Shown here in pieces: positions 27,203 through 40,264 of a stretch of DNA of 64,000 nucleotides. The notes beneath the pieces were generated by a model, which was given only the letters and a program-made list of their open reading frames with translations, made no database searches and was not told the origin of the DNA. Within the stretch, counting starts at the first letter, position 1, and each line of letters starts with the position of its first letter. The position numbers and the translations under genes were made by a program. This stretch comes from Andrena cerasifolii. Lineage: Eukaryota; Arthropoda; Insecta; Hymenoptera; Andrenidae. The stretch is from contig NC_135122.1 of assembly GCF_050908995.1 (NCBI RefSeq), positions 15,168,501-15,232,500 on the forward strand, read 5' to 3'.

Positions 27203-28334
27203 CAAATAATATTTATGCTTAAGAGTTGGCAGAGCGTGGATATTTCTGCCAAAATAATTGATCCGGATATACGCTGTTCTATATGTCTGGCTATAGATCG
27301 GTGTAATCTACTCGGTTGTGTATGCAAGGTAGACTTTCTGTCCGACCACATATGTGTTCGTTCCACTTGTTTAAATCGGACCCGTACCGTTACTTGATAG
27401 AGTAGGCTCTTCCCTCTTGGTTCAATTACACGTTGTGCGATTGTAGATTGACCTACTCTACTTGCTGAAACGCATACTGCCCCTTTACCCTGTAGAAGCG
27501 TTTATGATAGTTTCCCACCTGCGGTCGGACTGTGCTGGGATTTTCTCACATATCTATGTATTTGCATGCGCATCTAATTTCCTTTATTAAACTTCAGATA
27601 ACGTTCTTCTACCTTTACATCGACAGTCGCAATTTCCACACGGTTTCCCAGCAAAATTATCATCACCGTCGCTGCAAAAGCCCACGTTACAATTTCCCAG
27701 TTCCCCCATCGATTTACCCGAAAAACGATTAATGGAAAGCCCTGGGAACGCCCGAAACCACGAAGCCCAAAGAAAGGGCGTTCGAGCGGTTCCTCCCGTT
27801 GAAATCAGGGCCCTCCTTCAACCCAGGGCGTAATTCTTCGACGGGAGCGCGTTACAAACGAATTTACCCGTGACACGGTCGATTCCCAGCGACAGACGAA
27901 GAGACCCCCGACCAGCCGTCCGCCCTCCGTTCGTTCTCCCTTGTACTCAGCCACCCCCGAATCAAATCCTCGTGCCGTCGGGTTTCCGCCGGTCGTGGAA
28001 GGATCTAACGAGGCTAATCGGCCGCAAGGACGTCAATGATTTTCACTAGGCAGTAATTTAACTAATTGTCCCGGGCGACGGATGTCGGTTACGAACTGCC
28101 GAAGCCACAGACGGTCGTCCTTGGATTACGAAACGAGCCTCGTTACTGTCGTTAACGATCTGCTTTCATCCGTCCGCGTGACGAGTTCCCCATAAACGTG
28201 ACCCAACCGGAAGGAACTCAGCCGCGACGGTGGCGTGCAGCATCGATCAGGAACAGCGGAAGCTCTCGGCTGCGGTGCGCTTTCTATTATCGGCGACGTG
28301 CCCCCCTCCTCCCTCCCCGTGCGCCGTCTCTCCC

Positions 28335-28348
28335 TCTCTCTCTCTCTC
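28335..28348 (+). repeat. CT microsatellite
   Basis: A run of alternating TC in a pyrimidine-rich stretch (about 28310-28372). Confidence 0.75.
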
Positions 28349-30240
28349 CTCTTTCGCCCTCTTTCCCTCTTCAATCGCAAACTAAGACTCGACGCGCGTG
28401 CATGAGTTTCCCGATCACGTCAGCGTACCCACGAAACTTGACTGGCTTTGGTACGTGCCGTTTCTCCAGGTACACCGGGCCCGCAACCACGGCACTTGTA
28501 ATTGATTTACAAGGCTTCGCGTCGCGATCGGCCGATGGTGCAGCGGAGTTTCCGTAGGAGCCATCGTGCGCCAACTAAAGGGACCATCGCCGTTCTATTT
28601 AGGGACGGTGAACCTACCCTTCCCGCCCCCGCGCTCTGACAGGAAGTTTCGTCTGCCCGATTGATCGGCAAGATTTCCCTGCCTTCGGAGACTGCGGAGA
28701 CGTTCGGTGGTTTAGACTACAGCCATCTAACTACTATCCCTGCGCGCTGCTGTAGAATATCCTCCGCGAATCCGAGAATATTCCGCCAGATTTACTGTAC
28801 CTAGAATTCGCCTCGAGTCAGTGAGACACGCAATGCCGAGAGCGTTCGCCGAGTAACGTCGCGGGGAAAGCCGACAGCCACGGGAATAACAGAGTCCCGC
28901 GAACCAACCGTCTCGTAAAAATTGGAGAAGAGCCTTAGCATGCGCGCCCCATTTTCTAGTGCCCTTCGTTATTCTCGTTACAAAGTCGACGAGAGATTCT
29001 CGATACGACCTATATTCCAAGGCGTCCCGAAAGCTCGCGTGCACGCGGCGCGCACGCCGCTCGATACGGCGGGGAGGAACAAAAAATTCGCCGCCCACTC
29101 GACGGCGGTATCGAGCAGTTTCGCGGTACGTACGAGCCGCCGCGCGGTCCGCGGAAATATCACCTAGCGCCTCTTTCGCACCCTTCCTTCGAACCGGGGC
29201 AAATGAGACGTCGGAAGTTGCGCGCGGCCCCGCACCTCATCAGCCCTTAGATCGGAAACGAACACCAGTCGCGGCGACCTATTTGGCTGTCCACACCGTA
29301 TTGGTTTCCCAGCAACACGGAATCACAGCTCGATTTTCGACTCGGCCAAGATTTCTTCCCGCTCGAAAGTCACCCGCGTAGCCCCACCAACAGGCCACGT
29401 CGGCGGGGGGTTGGAAAGACGAGACGGCTTGGACGGTTGCCGCGACGATCCGCGCTCGTAAGATATTCCCGAATGGAACGCGAAGTTACGTTACCCCTCG
29501 GATAAAGGGAGATTAGCGAGAGTTGTCTCCGCGCCAAAAGAGGCCAATACCCGTTACGTCGTCAGCCGTATCCTCCCTCGCTCTTTTGCCCTTCCCTCCC
29601 CCCCCTCTCCCTTTTCTTTTTAACCTCTCCGGATGCTTTTATTCCTCGGCTCCTTTTGTTCCCACCCCTCTCGCGTCGTCGCTCCGCTGGCTGGTACCAA
29701 CGATTGGCGATTCAACGAAGAGACTCTTGCCTAATAGAAAAGTGTAAGTAATACGGGAAATAGTGGAAGAAAGGGGGGAGGCATCTGTCGGTAGCCTGCA
29801 TTCATAAGCAGCTCGGAGAGTAACGACTATTCATGAACGGTCTGACGGACATTAAGATAATTAAAAAGCGCTCTGGCGGCTTAAGCGTTGGAGGGGGCAG
29901 TGCGCGCGTTTGCGTATCGAGCGAAGTAATTGGAGGATCTCGTGCTTGGGGAACGAATAAACGTCGGGCAAGAAAGATACATTGTGCACGGGATGTTTCA
30001 TTTGAACTCGCGCCGATGTCACCGCGACAGTGCAGGCTTTCGTCGGGATCTTTGAAATTAAAATGATAGATCGCGATACAATGCTAGGTTTCTGGAGAAC
30101 TTCATAGTTTCATCTGCCTTTGCTCCTTATTCCGTCTCAACATCGAGCACGTGCTTCAAACATCTCTATAAGCTCAGCGTTCAAGTTGGAACAGCACGGG
30201 GTCAGATAATAAATTAGGAAAGCCCCCAGTATCACTTTTA

Positions 30241-30965
30241 TGGGGTCATGCTCAGTCAGGAGGCCGAAAAAAGGGTGGTCTTTGGAAATTTTTTACTCAA
30301 AAGCTACAACACATTTCTCAAAAAATCTTTTTTCCTTTTAAGCATTGCATCTAGTACCGTGCATCGTAATTTTTTTATTTAAAAATATTTATCAATAACT
30401 AAGTTATTGTCCATCACTCGAAGGTTCTCTAAAAAAAGGCCTCTGCGGTGACCTCTGCTGCTCGAAAGTCGATCATCTGAAATAAAAAATTCAAAAGAAT
30501 TTACTTATTGTATTATATTATCTAGTATTTGAAAAAAGGATTTGTTTTATCCGATGCTTAGTTTTCTTTCAATTGACGAAAATCAGAAACGATTTATGAT
30601 AAAAATTGAAACTTTTACTTTAAATATCAGCCATTTTTTCCCAAATCAATATTTCGAAAAATCCTTCGTTCAAGTACTAGATAATATAATATAATAAGTA
30701 AATTCTTTTGAATTTTTTATTTTAGATGATCGACTTTCGAGCGGCAGTGGTCACCGCAGAAGCCTTTATTTTTAGAGAACCTTCGAGTGATGGACAATAA
30801 CTTAGTTATTGCTAAATAGTTGTAAATAAAAAAAATTACGATGCACGGTACTAGATGCAATGCTTAAAAGAAAAAAAGATTTTTTGAGAAATGTGTTATA
30901 GCTTTTGAGTAAAAAATTTGCAAAGGCCACCCTTTTCTTCGGCCTCCTGACTGAGCATGACCCCT
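30241..30965. mobile_element. Long foldback MITE (TA-flanked GGGGTCATG family), copy 1
   Basis: Almost the whole 725 bp is an inverted repeat centred near 30605. The left end is TGGGGTCATGCTCAGTCAGG and the right end is its complement with one change. Inner arms such as GTCGATCATCTGAAATAAAA and their partners near 30725 also pair. Both ends touch TA (30239-30240 and 30966-30967), which suggests a TA target duplication as in Tc1/mariner MITEs; a TTAA reading needs one mismatch. There is no transposase frame. Related ends occur at 51236 and 34801. Confidence 0.75.
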
Positions 30966-32805
30966 TAACCACTGACGGTCCATTACGGTCGATACCGGTC
31001 GGAAGCATCAATCGCGAAATCGACACGACGTTCGTCCACGAACTTCGTGCTGATTCTATTAATTTTATCGGGGAGTAGGAATGGCTCGGTGGAAACGAGA
31101 ACGGAAACTGGGTGGGAGTGGTGAAAAACTAGACCGAGTGGGGATCACTTTAGCATATCTAATTCTTCTCCTCTACACTTCGATCGCCCACTACTCTGGT
31201 TCTCTGTTTCTCCTCCTTATTCTCGCCTAGGATCTTCGATCTCGGCTTCCATTGAAAATTCATTTCATCCGCTGGGTCCCATGGCCAATCTTCCCTTCCA
31301 TTTAATCCCGAGATGCCGACTGGGATATCCTCTTTGCCTGATTGTCAAAGCGGGGGATCACGGAGACGTTCCAAGTCGGAAGTTAACTTGTCCGGGAAAG
31401 GAGGTCTCGAAGTGGCAGCTGACTGCATTACCCTGGTTAAGTGCGCCGGTATTCATCGCAGGAAACGTTTACGATTCCATGAAATAGATCGGATTCAAAA
31501 GGAGTCGCGCGCCCACCTCTCTATCTCCCCCGCTTTTTTTCCCCCGCCTGCCTCGCTCGCGTTTTTCGCCTCGGGAGTACATTTTTATGGCGCGACGAAA
31601 GACGAGTCGACCGCGAGACGCTGCCAAGCCGAGGGGTGCGTTAAACCGTGAAAATGCTTCGCAAGAAACGTTGTCAGACTCTGACCCAGAAACCGCGGTC
31701 TCGGATTTTTTTGCCAGCCCTCCCGGTCTCCGTGGGGCAAAATTCAATTTTCTCGAAAACCGCGAACGCTCGAAATTCCGTCGTTAACGGAAAGTTTCCG
31801 TCCGCCGAGCGTATTAAAAATCACGAACTAACTGCGGGGAATCTGCGTAGTCTTTCGAACTTTCGCCCCTGGGAAGATTCCAAAGTCGCAAAACGGCAGG
31901 AGGACCGCTGCTTGACGCGTTGCCATGGATATCCCGGCATCGCGGAATTGATGAAGCGAAGCTTCGCTGTTATCTCGAGTATTACTAGCCAGGGGGCTTC
32001 GAAATCCTGAAATCGCGGCAAAAGTTTCGCGATCGCGCGAAACCTTCCTCCGAATCGTATTTTCCTTGCGGTTCCCACGTGGCTTCAACATTTCTAAGTG
32101 CGGGTTCTTAGAGAACATCTGCCCGCTGTTGACGCAGCTGATATCTCGACCGTCGGCGAGAAAAAGTGTTCTCACTTGGGTCAGGAAAAAGGAACACGTC
32201 GCTCGTTACAATAGAATAAAACACTTCGGGCGTAAATTGCGCGCAGGACCCGTTCTTACGTAAGGTTTAGAAGGGTACGTTCCATCAGCAGGGATGGAGA
32301 GGGAGAGGAGGAAAAGAGGAAAGCTGGGGGACAAGCCACGGTAATAGAACGTAACCTTAGTTGGCATACAATGTTTTTGTAGCCGGGCAGTTAACCGTGG
32401 GCAATGAGGCAACAAACAACGCCGCAAGCTTTTCCCTCCTGCACCTTTTCCCGTGGAATTACACACTCGTCGCTGTTCCTTTTTCCCAACCGCGCCAGTT
32501 TCTCTTTTTTTTTTCCAGCCACTGACCCCACACGTGTTACTCGTCGTTTTTGATCCCCGTTACCCGCGTTCCCCGCACCCCCTCCGGGCACGATTCCTTG
32601 GAACATTATACTCTTGCCTCTTTCACCCTTCCCGACCAAACTTTACCCCCCTCCGAACCCTCTGCCCCGGTAAATAGGGGCCGAGCGTCTTGAACTTTGA
32701 ATCAAAATGAAATTCCGACCGGTATATACGCGGAATACGGAACGAACGGGAAAAGATACCTACCAGCCGCTCTTGGAAGTCAGCTAACTCGCGCGAGTGC
32801 GAGGC

Positions 32806-32820
32806 GGGGGGGGGGGGGGG
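32806..32820 (+). repeat. Poly-G tract (15 G)
   Basis: An uninterrupted run of 15 G residues; the complementary strand is poly-C. It may be variable in length and prone to sequencing error. Confidence 0.85.
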
Positions 32821-34431
32821 AGGGCCAGCTAAGGAAAACATGACGAGGGAGGACGAGGATGGGAAATCCCGTAGCGTAGGCAATCGAGCGAAAAATTGGG
32901 TTGTATAAACATCTTTCGCTGCCGTATTCATCTTTGCTCGAGCCTCCCCCTTCGTTGTTCTCCTTCTCCGTTCAACCCCTAGGCTGTGCCTGCTCCCTTT
33001 CTCCGTCATCCCCCGCGACTTCGGCTCCCGCAACCTCCGAAATGGATATTCCCTCTTCTCCGCGGCGCGGTTTCGCGTTAAACGGCGAATCCTTCGGCGG
33101 ACATTTTGGTTTCAATTTGCCTCCTAAGTGGGGGGAATATTTTCTTGCCAACCGAAGGAATAGCAGTGCTGTATCTTGCGCGTGTTTGCCCCGCGCTACC
33201 GAGTTCGCTGTCCCGCGTGAACAAGTCGGCCAGTAACGTCGGACGGGAATGATTGTAATCATAATAATAATTATTATTCCGCCTAGCTTACCGGTCGGCT
33301 ACGCGCGCACAATTTCATCCCCTCGAATAACAGTTTCCCGGCTTATTTACACCGGCCCCGGCATCTTTGACGCGTTATTATCGGAATTCGATAACTAATA
33401 TCTTCAGTGAAAGGGAGAAGGAGAGACACGCGGCGGCAGGGTAATGATTAAAAACAAAAAGCCTGCTCCAACGAAACGGTTGCGTGAATGCCTGGTGAAA
33501 AGAGGAGGGTCCGCGTGGCGAGGCGTATGAAACGTTACTGGCTGCGTTATGGTGATGCGCGCGTGCAGCCTTCGGGGCACCGCGTTTTAATAATCACTCG
33601 TATTCCACCTGTCTAGCGTAACGCAGCTTGGGATACGCATTACAGGCGAAAATTCCCCTCTTTCCTCCACGTTCCCACTGCTTCTCGCGTTTCGTACTTT
33701 CCTCGAGCTTTGTCTCGCTAACCAGCTGAAAAATCTAAGTCGCAGCTTTTACGCGCAACCCTCCCTCCCTCCTTCCCTCCGCAATCAGGTAGCTCGACTG
33801 ATTCTCTTACGAAATGTAACCGGAGGATAGTGCGAGCAAGCAAGCCTGAAGTTTTCAAGACAGCTCCGCGGGTGATTCGTTCGCGAGCGACTTTTACTCG
33901 TCACGAACTTGCCCGTGCTCGAGGAATCTTTAATTGAAGGCAGAGGGAGAGGGGAGGGGCGAGGGAAAAGGGATTGGCAGTTCGTGGGGGGTTTGATGTA
34001 ATTAACTAAATGAAAGTTAAACGGCGGAGGAAAGAAACGGGGACACAAGTATCTCATCAACACTTAATCCCCTCGTATATACGGCGACAGAGGCGGTACG
34101 CGTTAATTTAGCGGGAACCACCCTCGAAAATTTGATCCTCGACGGCCTCTTCTCCCGCCTGGCCGGCGCATACGAAAGTTAAGATTGTCGGCTCATCGGC
34201 TTTTCCAACGAATTAACCCCGTTTTGTTCGTGCCTGACAGGCCTGCGGGGAAAGGGGTTAGTGTAGAAGGATGAAGTTTATCGGCGAGGGATGGCGTGGA
34301 CCACCGCTGGTTAAAAGAATGGTTTGAAATAACCGCACGATTAAACGGGATCCTAGCAACGCGGACAATTTCAATAATGAAGGCACTTGAGAAAATAATC
34401 TTTGTCGATAAAATTTTTTTAAAATGCCATA

Positions 34432-34832
34432 TACCGTCAAGGAACCAGCTCCTGATCAGAACCCAATTCCTGATCAGTTTAGGAAAATAAACCAAATAAT
34501 AAGCTTATGATACAAATTTATTCCAACAAATTACTAAATAATTATGAAGCATTTTGACATTTATACGCAAAATTTGCATTTTTCACTTTCAGAGTTAAAT
34601 TATAAAATAATGATTATTGTGCGTGCACTTTTTTAATACCAAATTAAAGATAACACATAGATTTACTGAAATAAAAAAATCTTTTCATTTTGGTTGAATT
34701 TTCCCTTTACACGTTTAAAAACGCGCGGTAGTTAGGTACTCTTAAGGATAAAATTTCCAAAGACCACCCTTTTTTCGGCCTCCTGACTGAGCATGACCCC
34801 TTAAATGATCAGGAACTGGGTGCTTGACGGTA
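34432..34832. repeat. Inverted flanks around a putative MITE insertion
   Basis: TACCGTCAAGGAACCAGCTC at 34432 and its neighbours (28 bp) pair with 34805-34832 at 24 of 28 positions. The right arm starts directly after the TTAA that bounds the partial element at 34482-34801. A second CCTGATCAG lies at 34469. A likely reading is that an older hairpin with TACCGTCAAG ends was split by the later insertion. Confidence 0.4.
34482..34801. mobile_element. Partial or divergent copy of the GGGGTCATG foldback family
   Basis: The last ~60 bases (34741-34801) match the right end of the 30.2-31.0 kb element, including TTTTTCGGCCTCCTGACTGA and gcatgaccccttaa. The left end, after TTTA at 34478-34481, begins GGAAAATAAACC and does not match. 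The copy is therefore left-truncated, recombined, or a different subfamily sharing only one end. The AT-rich interior has no open frame of note. Confidence 0.45.
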
Positions 34833-37800
34833 ACTCGACAGTACCACGAACACTCACTTACAAAAGTGTATATGAAAGATACGTGTAAGAAAGAAAGGGT
34901 GATATAAACGCGGTGTGTTATCAGCAAGATGATTCTCAGTCCCACAGGCTACACCCCGAGTCACCTTATACATCTTCCGTGTACAGGCTTGGATTTTTAT
35001 TTCCCTCACGCCTCGGGGTCTTCGCTATGCAAAAAGTCTTTGACGTCGCTAACGGGCGAAGTTTAGTATTAGTATTCCAAACCGGTGCCGCGGAAGACGA
35101 GGCTCTGTGATCATCGAAAAGGAACTTTGCCCGCCCCCTTCTGCGGGACAATCTGGCTTTACAAGATTTTTCTTTCCCGATGGCCAGGCTCGAAAATCGA
35201 ACGAACCCACCCTCTCCGCCAGGGAATTAAGTTTGCCAGGGGTTCCTTCGCCCGGCAGTCAGAGAGTAAAAATCCACGTCCTCGTTTGCGATTTTATTCT
35301 CGCTGCGACGATTCCCCACGATCGCTTACGAATATCTTCGAGTTCCTCTCGTTCGCGCGTCCTTTGACGCATCCTGGATCGTCCACCGCAGAAAATCTGA
35401 GCCTCAGAAGGCACATGAATCCCTCTTAACGGATTTCCGCGCTCGCCAGGAGGATTGGACTGGCATATTTCTTACGATAGCACCAGAAAACCATTGGGAA
35501 CGCCACCTCCGCCACGATTCGAATAGGTTTCGGGAGCATTTGGTCATCGTTCACCTGAAAATCGAACGGCGTATTATTTACAGTTATGCTGAATTTTATT
35601 TCATGGAGAATCGAGCCCGTTCCGCTTGAACGCGGATACAATTTTTTCTGATTCTCTTTCCCTGCAACAGGGAAGAAAATTCAAGCGATCTGAATACTGT
35701 TGATTTGAACGTCGATTAAATTTCGGAATGTTTCATATTGTTCATTAAAAAATAAAAGAATTAGAAGAATTCCGTTTGCTTTTAAATTCCATTCGCCGAA
35801 ACCAACGAACTGCACAAGTTTTCTATTGATCGGCCGTTTTGCGTTGCTGGGTTGTGTTTCACTGATAGCCGAAACCGAGCATATTGACATGGATTTTATT
35901 ACCTTTCGGGTTATAGCCTCGATACTGTCTACCGTCTATTTAAATTCAATCATAATGAAACTCGCCAAAAGGAAACAGAGCAGTCTGGAAAAACAAGGAT
36001 CCATAGATTAATATTGGGACGGAAGGAGCTACCCTTAGGTACGGAGGAGCTGAAGTCATTTTCTGAAGTCATCTTTTATTTATCACGTATGCTAAAATTG
36101 TCGGTCGTTCATTTGAATATAAGCTTCAACACGTCTCCACGTGGGCAGGGGTATGCGTTCAGGAATCCCCGTAATTTTTCATTCAAGATCACGTGCCCTG
36201 TGGACACTCTCAACTATTCCCCAAGATAATTACCGAGCTACCTTAAGTCAGAGCACCCAGGAGTCCCTAAAATTAAAATATTCTGATGCTAAACACACGT
36301 GTCAGTTCCCTCCAACGATCCAAAGCTCTATGTCTCGGACAGCACAATCTCGGCCCAGCTGGGGAGCTCTGTAGCCGGAGTGAACCGAGCTTCTTTTCAA
36401 AATGGACACACGAACGGCGCTGATTACAGCGCAGGGTGTAACAGGCGTTGCATAGCGGCAAGCGCGAGCAAAGATTTGAACATTTTCAGCAATTGCAACG
36501 ACAAAGGGACACCTTCACCGCGGGTGCCCTCCCTCGTCAGCGATTCCGTGCGCGGAGGTGGCATAGCGCGGGAATTTGAAATTCAGATTAATACGGAACG
36601 CGGAATCGTTAACACTGCAAAGGTCTACATCCCTCGTACATTACCATATACATGCCTCGCCTCACGCATCCGGATGTACACACACGGCCTGGCTCTCACA
36701 AAGACACCCACCCCCCTCGTTCTACTTTGCACGCATATGATTCGGTCGTGGATGTTTACCTGTCTTACGGCTGGTTGGAGAAACTCGGGACCCGGAGAGG
36801 AGGACGCGACGGAGGCGCGTTGATACGAGCTCGAGAGATCGTTCACCGCGAGCGTTTCCACAATAAATTCGTTCCCTCCGACCGTTGTTCCCGCCAGAGA
36901 ATGAATATGCCCCCCGCGAAACCGTCGCTGCTTCGTCGTTTCGACGTTCGATGGACGGTGAGCTCGTGGAGAACGTAGAACTCACGGGGAATTTAAGTAG
37001 TATCGCTCGACCATATTGCGTACAATTTAACTTCACTTCGGAGCTATCATTGCGCGGGGTATTAGCAGCCACGTTTCAAATGAACCGACTAGACTTTCAT
37101 TCGCGAGCATCTCCCGCAACGTGAAATCATTGTAGGGCGATGGGAAATGAGTCCTAACAGCAGTTCCGGGCGAACGGAACGCGAGGACGGTCCGTGTAAC
37201 GTCCAATTTCGCGGGATCCTTTCTCGCAGTTACGGTCGATGTAAATCGTCATTCGCAGGGGGGGGGGAGCCGAGATGGCCGACGGGAGTTACGGCGCTGG
37301 GTTACTCTCTCGACGACTGTTCCGCGTTTTAGAACGCCGCTTGTTTACAAGATCGCCGGTTTGCCACCGATTTAACCGGCAACGACCGTTTCCTGGCGGC
37401 CGCGTCCGCGCGGACGTTACTTAGCGAGTTTACGCCGCGTCGTTCCGCGGTACTCGCTCTCATTTCTACCAGAAAAATAGAGCGGTGACGTGGTAAACAG
37501 TTAGGACCGGGGAGGGGGGATTGAAAAGCACGGAAGACCTCGAAACTTGATTAAAACCTCGGGTCTCTTTGGCAAGAATTTTCAATTTTAACCCTCCACT
37601 CGGGCTGATTACTCCCGAGGTTAGTGAAAGCGAAATAAAACGTTCAAGAACCCTTTCAAGTAGAAAGGTCTATTCATTAAAGTTTAATGGTCCAATCTGA
37701 GTCAAGAAAGGTGAAGAAAATTTACAAAAAAAAAAAAATGGATCAGGTGGTCGTGACTTCGAGGCGCGATCGTGTCCGAGCGCTCTAACGTTTCGCAGCT

Positions 37801-40253
37801 TCTGTGCCAGGAGCCCGAGGGCGACGGTTTACCGTGTTTACACTGCGCAGTGTTTGCGGCAGCAGTTTCAAATTGTTGGGAAATTTTTAGGTTTCCTTCA
37901 ATTCGCGTGGAACGCGCTCGCATACCCTGGATTTTCAGGCGTGTTAGCTCTCTGACATCGTCGAGACCGAGGTATTCCCGGTGTTCCTGATGTTTCGCCT
38001 CTATCTCCCTGACCAGATACACTGTCGTCGAAGAAATGCTTGCTAATTTTCTGCCAACAATTGAAACACCTAGCGGAGGCGTCTCGAAGATAAAGCATAA
38101 TTAAAAAACGTTTCTCATGCTCTTTTTTTATATGTCTATTAAAATTCTATAGTCGCTCCAGTTTTACATTTTCGTGGATCAAATTTAACGAAAAGTTACA
38201 TAAATGATTGCAAGCAAACGACAGCATCGTAAGCTTCTGCCTCCGTTTCGATTAAGCTTCCTCCCCGCAACGACCAGTTATTTATTTATCTCCGATCGCA
38301 ACGAAGCGTTTTTTCCACTCGAAGGAGCCACGGGCTTGGCTCAGTATCTGTTTAATACTTGGACCCGGCTCGCCCACATATTTCCTTGTATCTTCGCGTT
38401 AATATCAGTTTCGCCGTTTCTCCTTCTCCCCCTGCGCATTTTCTTTTCTCTTTTTCTCGTTTTCGGTCGATGTCGACCTATCCCGCCGTTTCTCGTTTTT
38501 TCCCGCTGCCCCAGCCGACCCGTCGAGCTGCTCCCCGAGTCAGCGCTCGCGTAATTTTCAACGCCAGAGGAGCTGGCGTGCGCGCAAAATGAACGTTGGT
38601 CCACAACGTGAACGACACTTCGTTAAAGCAACGCGCTGACGATTTTCTTTCTGCCTCGTGCCCTTTACCCTTCGCGCTCGTTCGCGCCCTTCCTTTCCCC
38701 TGGTCCATTCGGGAAATTGAAACGACGTGCCCTCGCTGCTTCCAATCTGGCCCGCTTTCGCCCTGGACACGCACTCGGAGACTTACCGTGCTTTTACATC
38801 GCGGAGCTTTTTAATCATGTCATTGGTACTCCGATTGGCACGCGGCTCTTTTCGCATTAGTATCGGACCCTCATAGAAATTGGCTGGTAGCAGAAGCTCG
38901 GAAGGGCGCATTGATTCTATCTTCAAAGACAGTCCATCGTAGATGAAACTGTAACAACGTTATCGTTTGACGATGAAGTTAATAAATGTACAAGTGAAGT
39001 TTCCAGGATTCCACTACACAACCACCTCGGTACTCCCCCTCAGCATCTATCTATCATGATACATACGAAACAGACTGTATTCCGTGGCCGGTGAGTCAGC
39101 GTAACTGCATCAGTTCCCTAACAGACTCGGAAGAAAAGCCCCAAAGAGAACATTTTATATCGATCTCGTCAATTCCGAGCATCCCGTATCTCGTTGGTTT
39201 CGGTTCTTTAATTTCTCCTCTCGATGAGCTGCCGTGCTGTTTTTAGAACGAGCCGAAGGTTCCTTCCTCCGCCGTGCAGGATCGACCGCGACCGCCGGAT
39301 ACCTTTGGTATCGAAGCGATCGATCGCTCGGTCTGAAACTCGCGGCCTCCGGGCTTGCTCCGGGAAAGAGCCGCGCTACAAGGCCAGCGGGATATGAAGA
39401 ATTCTCATAAAGCTTCATAAATATTTCAAAGATTCGCGTAAACGCGCAATTAGGCTGAATTAGGGGTCCCTCGGGTGATATCGCTTTTCACCGCGGGGGA
39501 GGGATCCGGTTCCTCTTGCGGGATTAATCGTTTTTCGATAGTCTTATATCCTCGCTCGTCCGCGGAACAAACTCCGCAGCTTTTTACCGAGCGTCGCTCC
39601 CCTCTCTACTCTCCTCTATGAATTATACAACGCGATGCACCCTGCGGCGGGTCGCGAAGGATAGCTTCTCAGGCAGCGGTGTTTTTCTTCGCGATATTCG
39701 GTCGAGCGTCCGAAGTGTTCTGCGCGCGGAGCGAGAGGCTGATGGCGATCTAATTACACGAGGGTGTAACGCATCGTAACGGATGGCACAACCGAGAAAA
39801 TTAATGACGTTAAGAAAGTACGGGGTAGCTAAAGTCATCGCGATATTAATAGCTGCAGGAAGCTACAGCAACCCTTCAAACGTAACGCGTCCAATTTTAA
39901 ACTTCTCCGCGATGACGTTGCTACAATCTCCCGCGCCAGGCTGCATTTCCACGGGAGCTAGCGGAGGAAGATTCGCAAGATTCGGGGCAACGTCTCCCGC
40001 GATTATTAGTCCGCATTGTGCGACTGCACCGCGGTGGCAATTTCGCAGATCGCGCGACGTATTCGGCGCGCTCCACGGAGAACGGATGTTCTCTTCTAAT
40101 TGGAGCGCGATTTGCCCCGTAGCGATTCGCCGCGCCACAGCCTCTTTCACCCCCACGGTCTTAGTCGCGAAAGGACGCGGCGAACCGTTTCCCGTTTTAA
40201 TCCGCGTTCGAATAACATAGTTGCGCGCGAAACTCCGCCACGAGCCGCCCCCG

Positions 40254-40264
40254 CCCCCCCCCCC
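40254..40264 (+). repeat. Poly-C tract (11 C)
   Basis: A run of 11 C within a C-rich segment, 40240-40270. Confidence 0.8.

Noticed and set aside
34442..34485. Two CTGATCAG-type words close together, first suspected as a binding-site array
   Set aside because: Better explained by the inverted flanks of the nested insertion at 34432-34832.
36299..36823. 174-codon plus-strand open frame
   Set aside because: No domain, no splice context and overlapping open frames on both strands.
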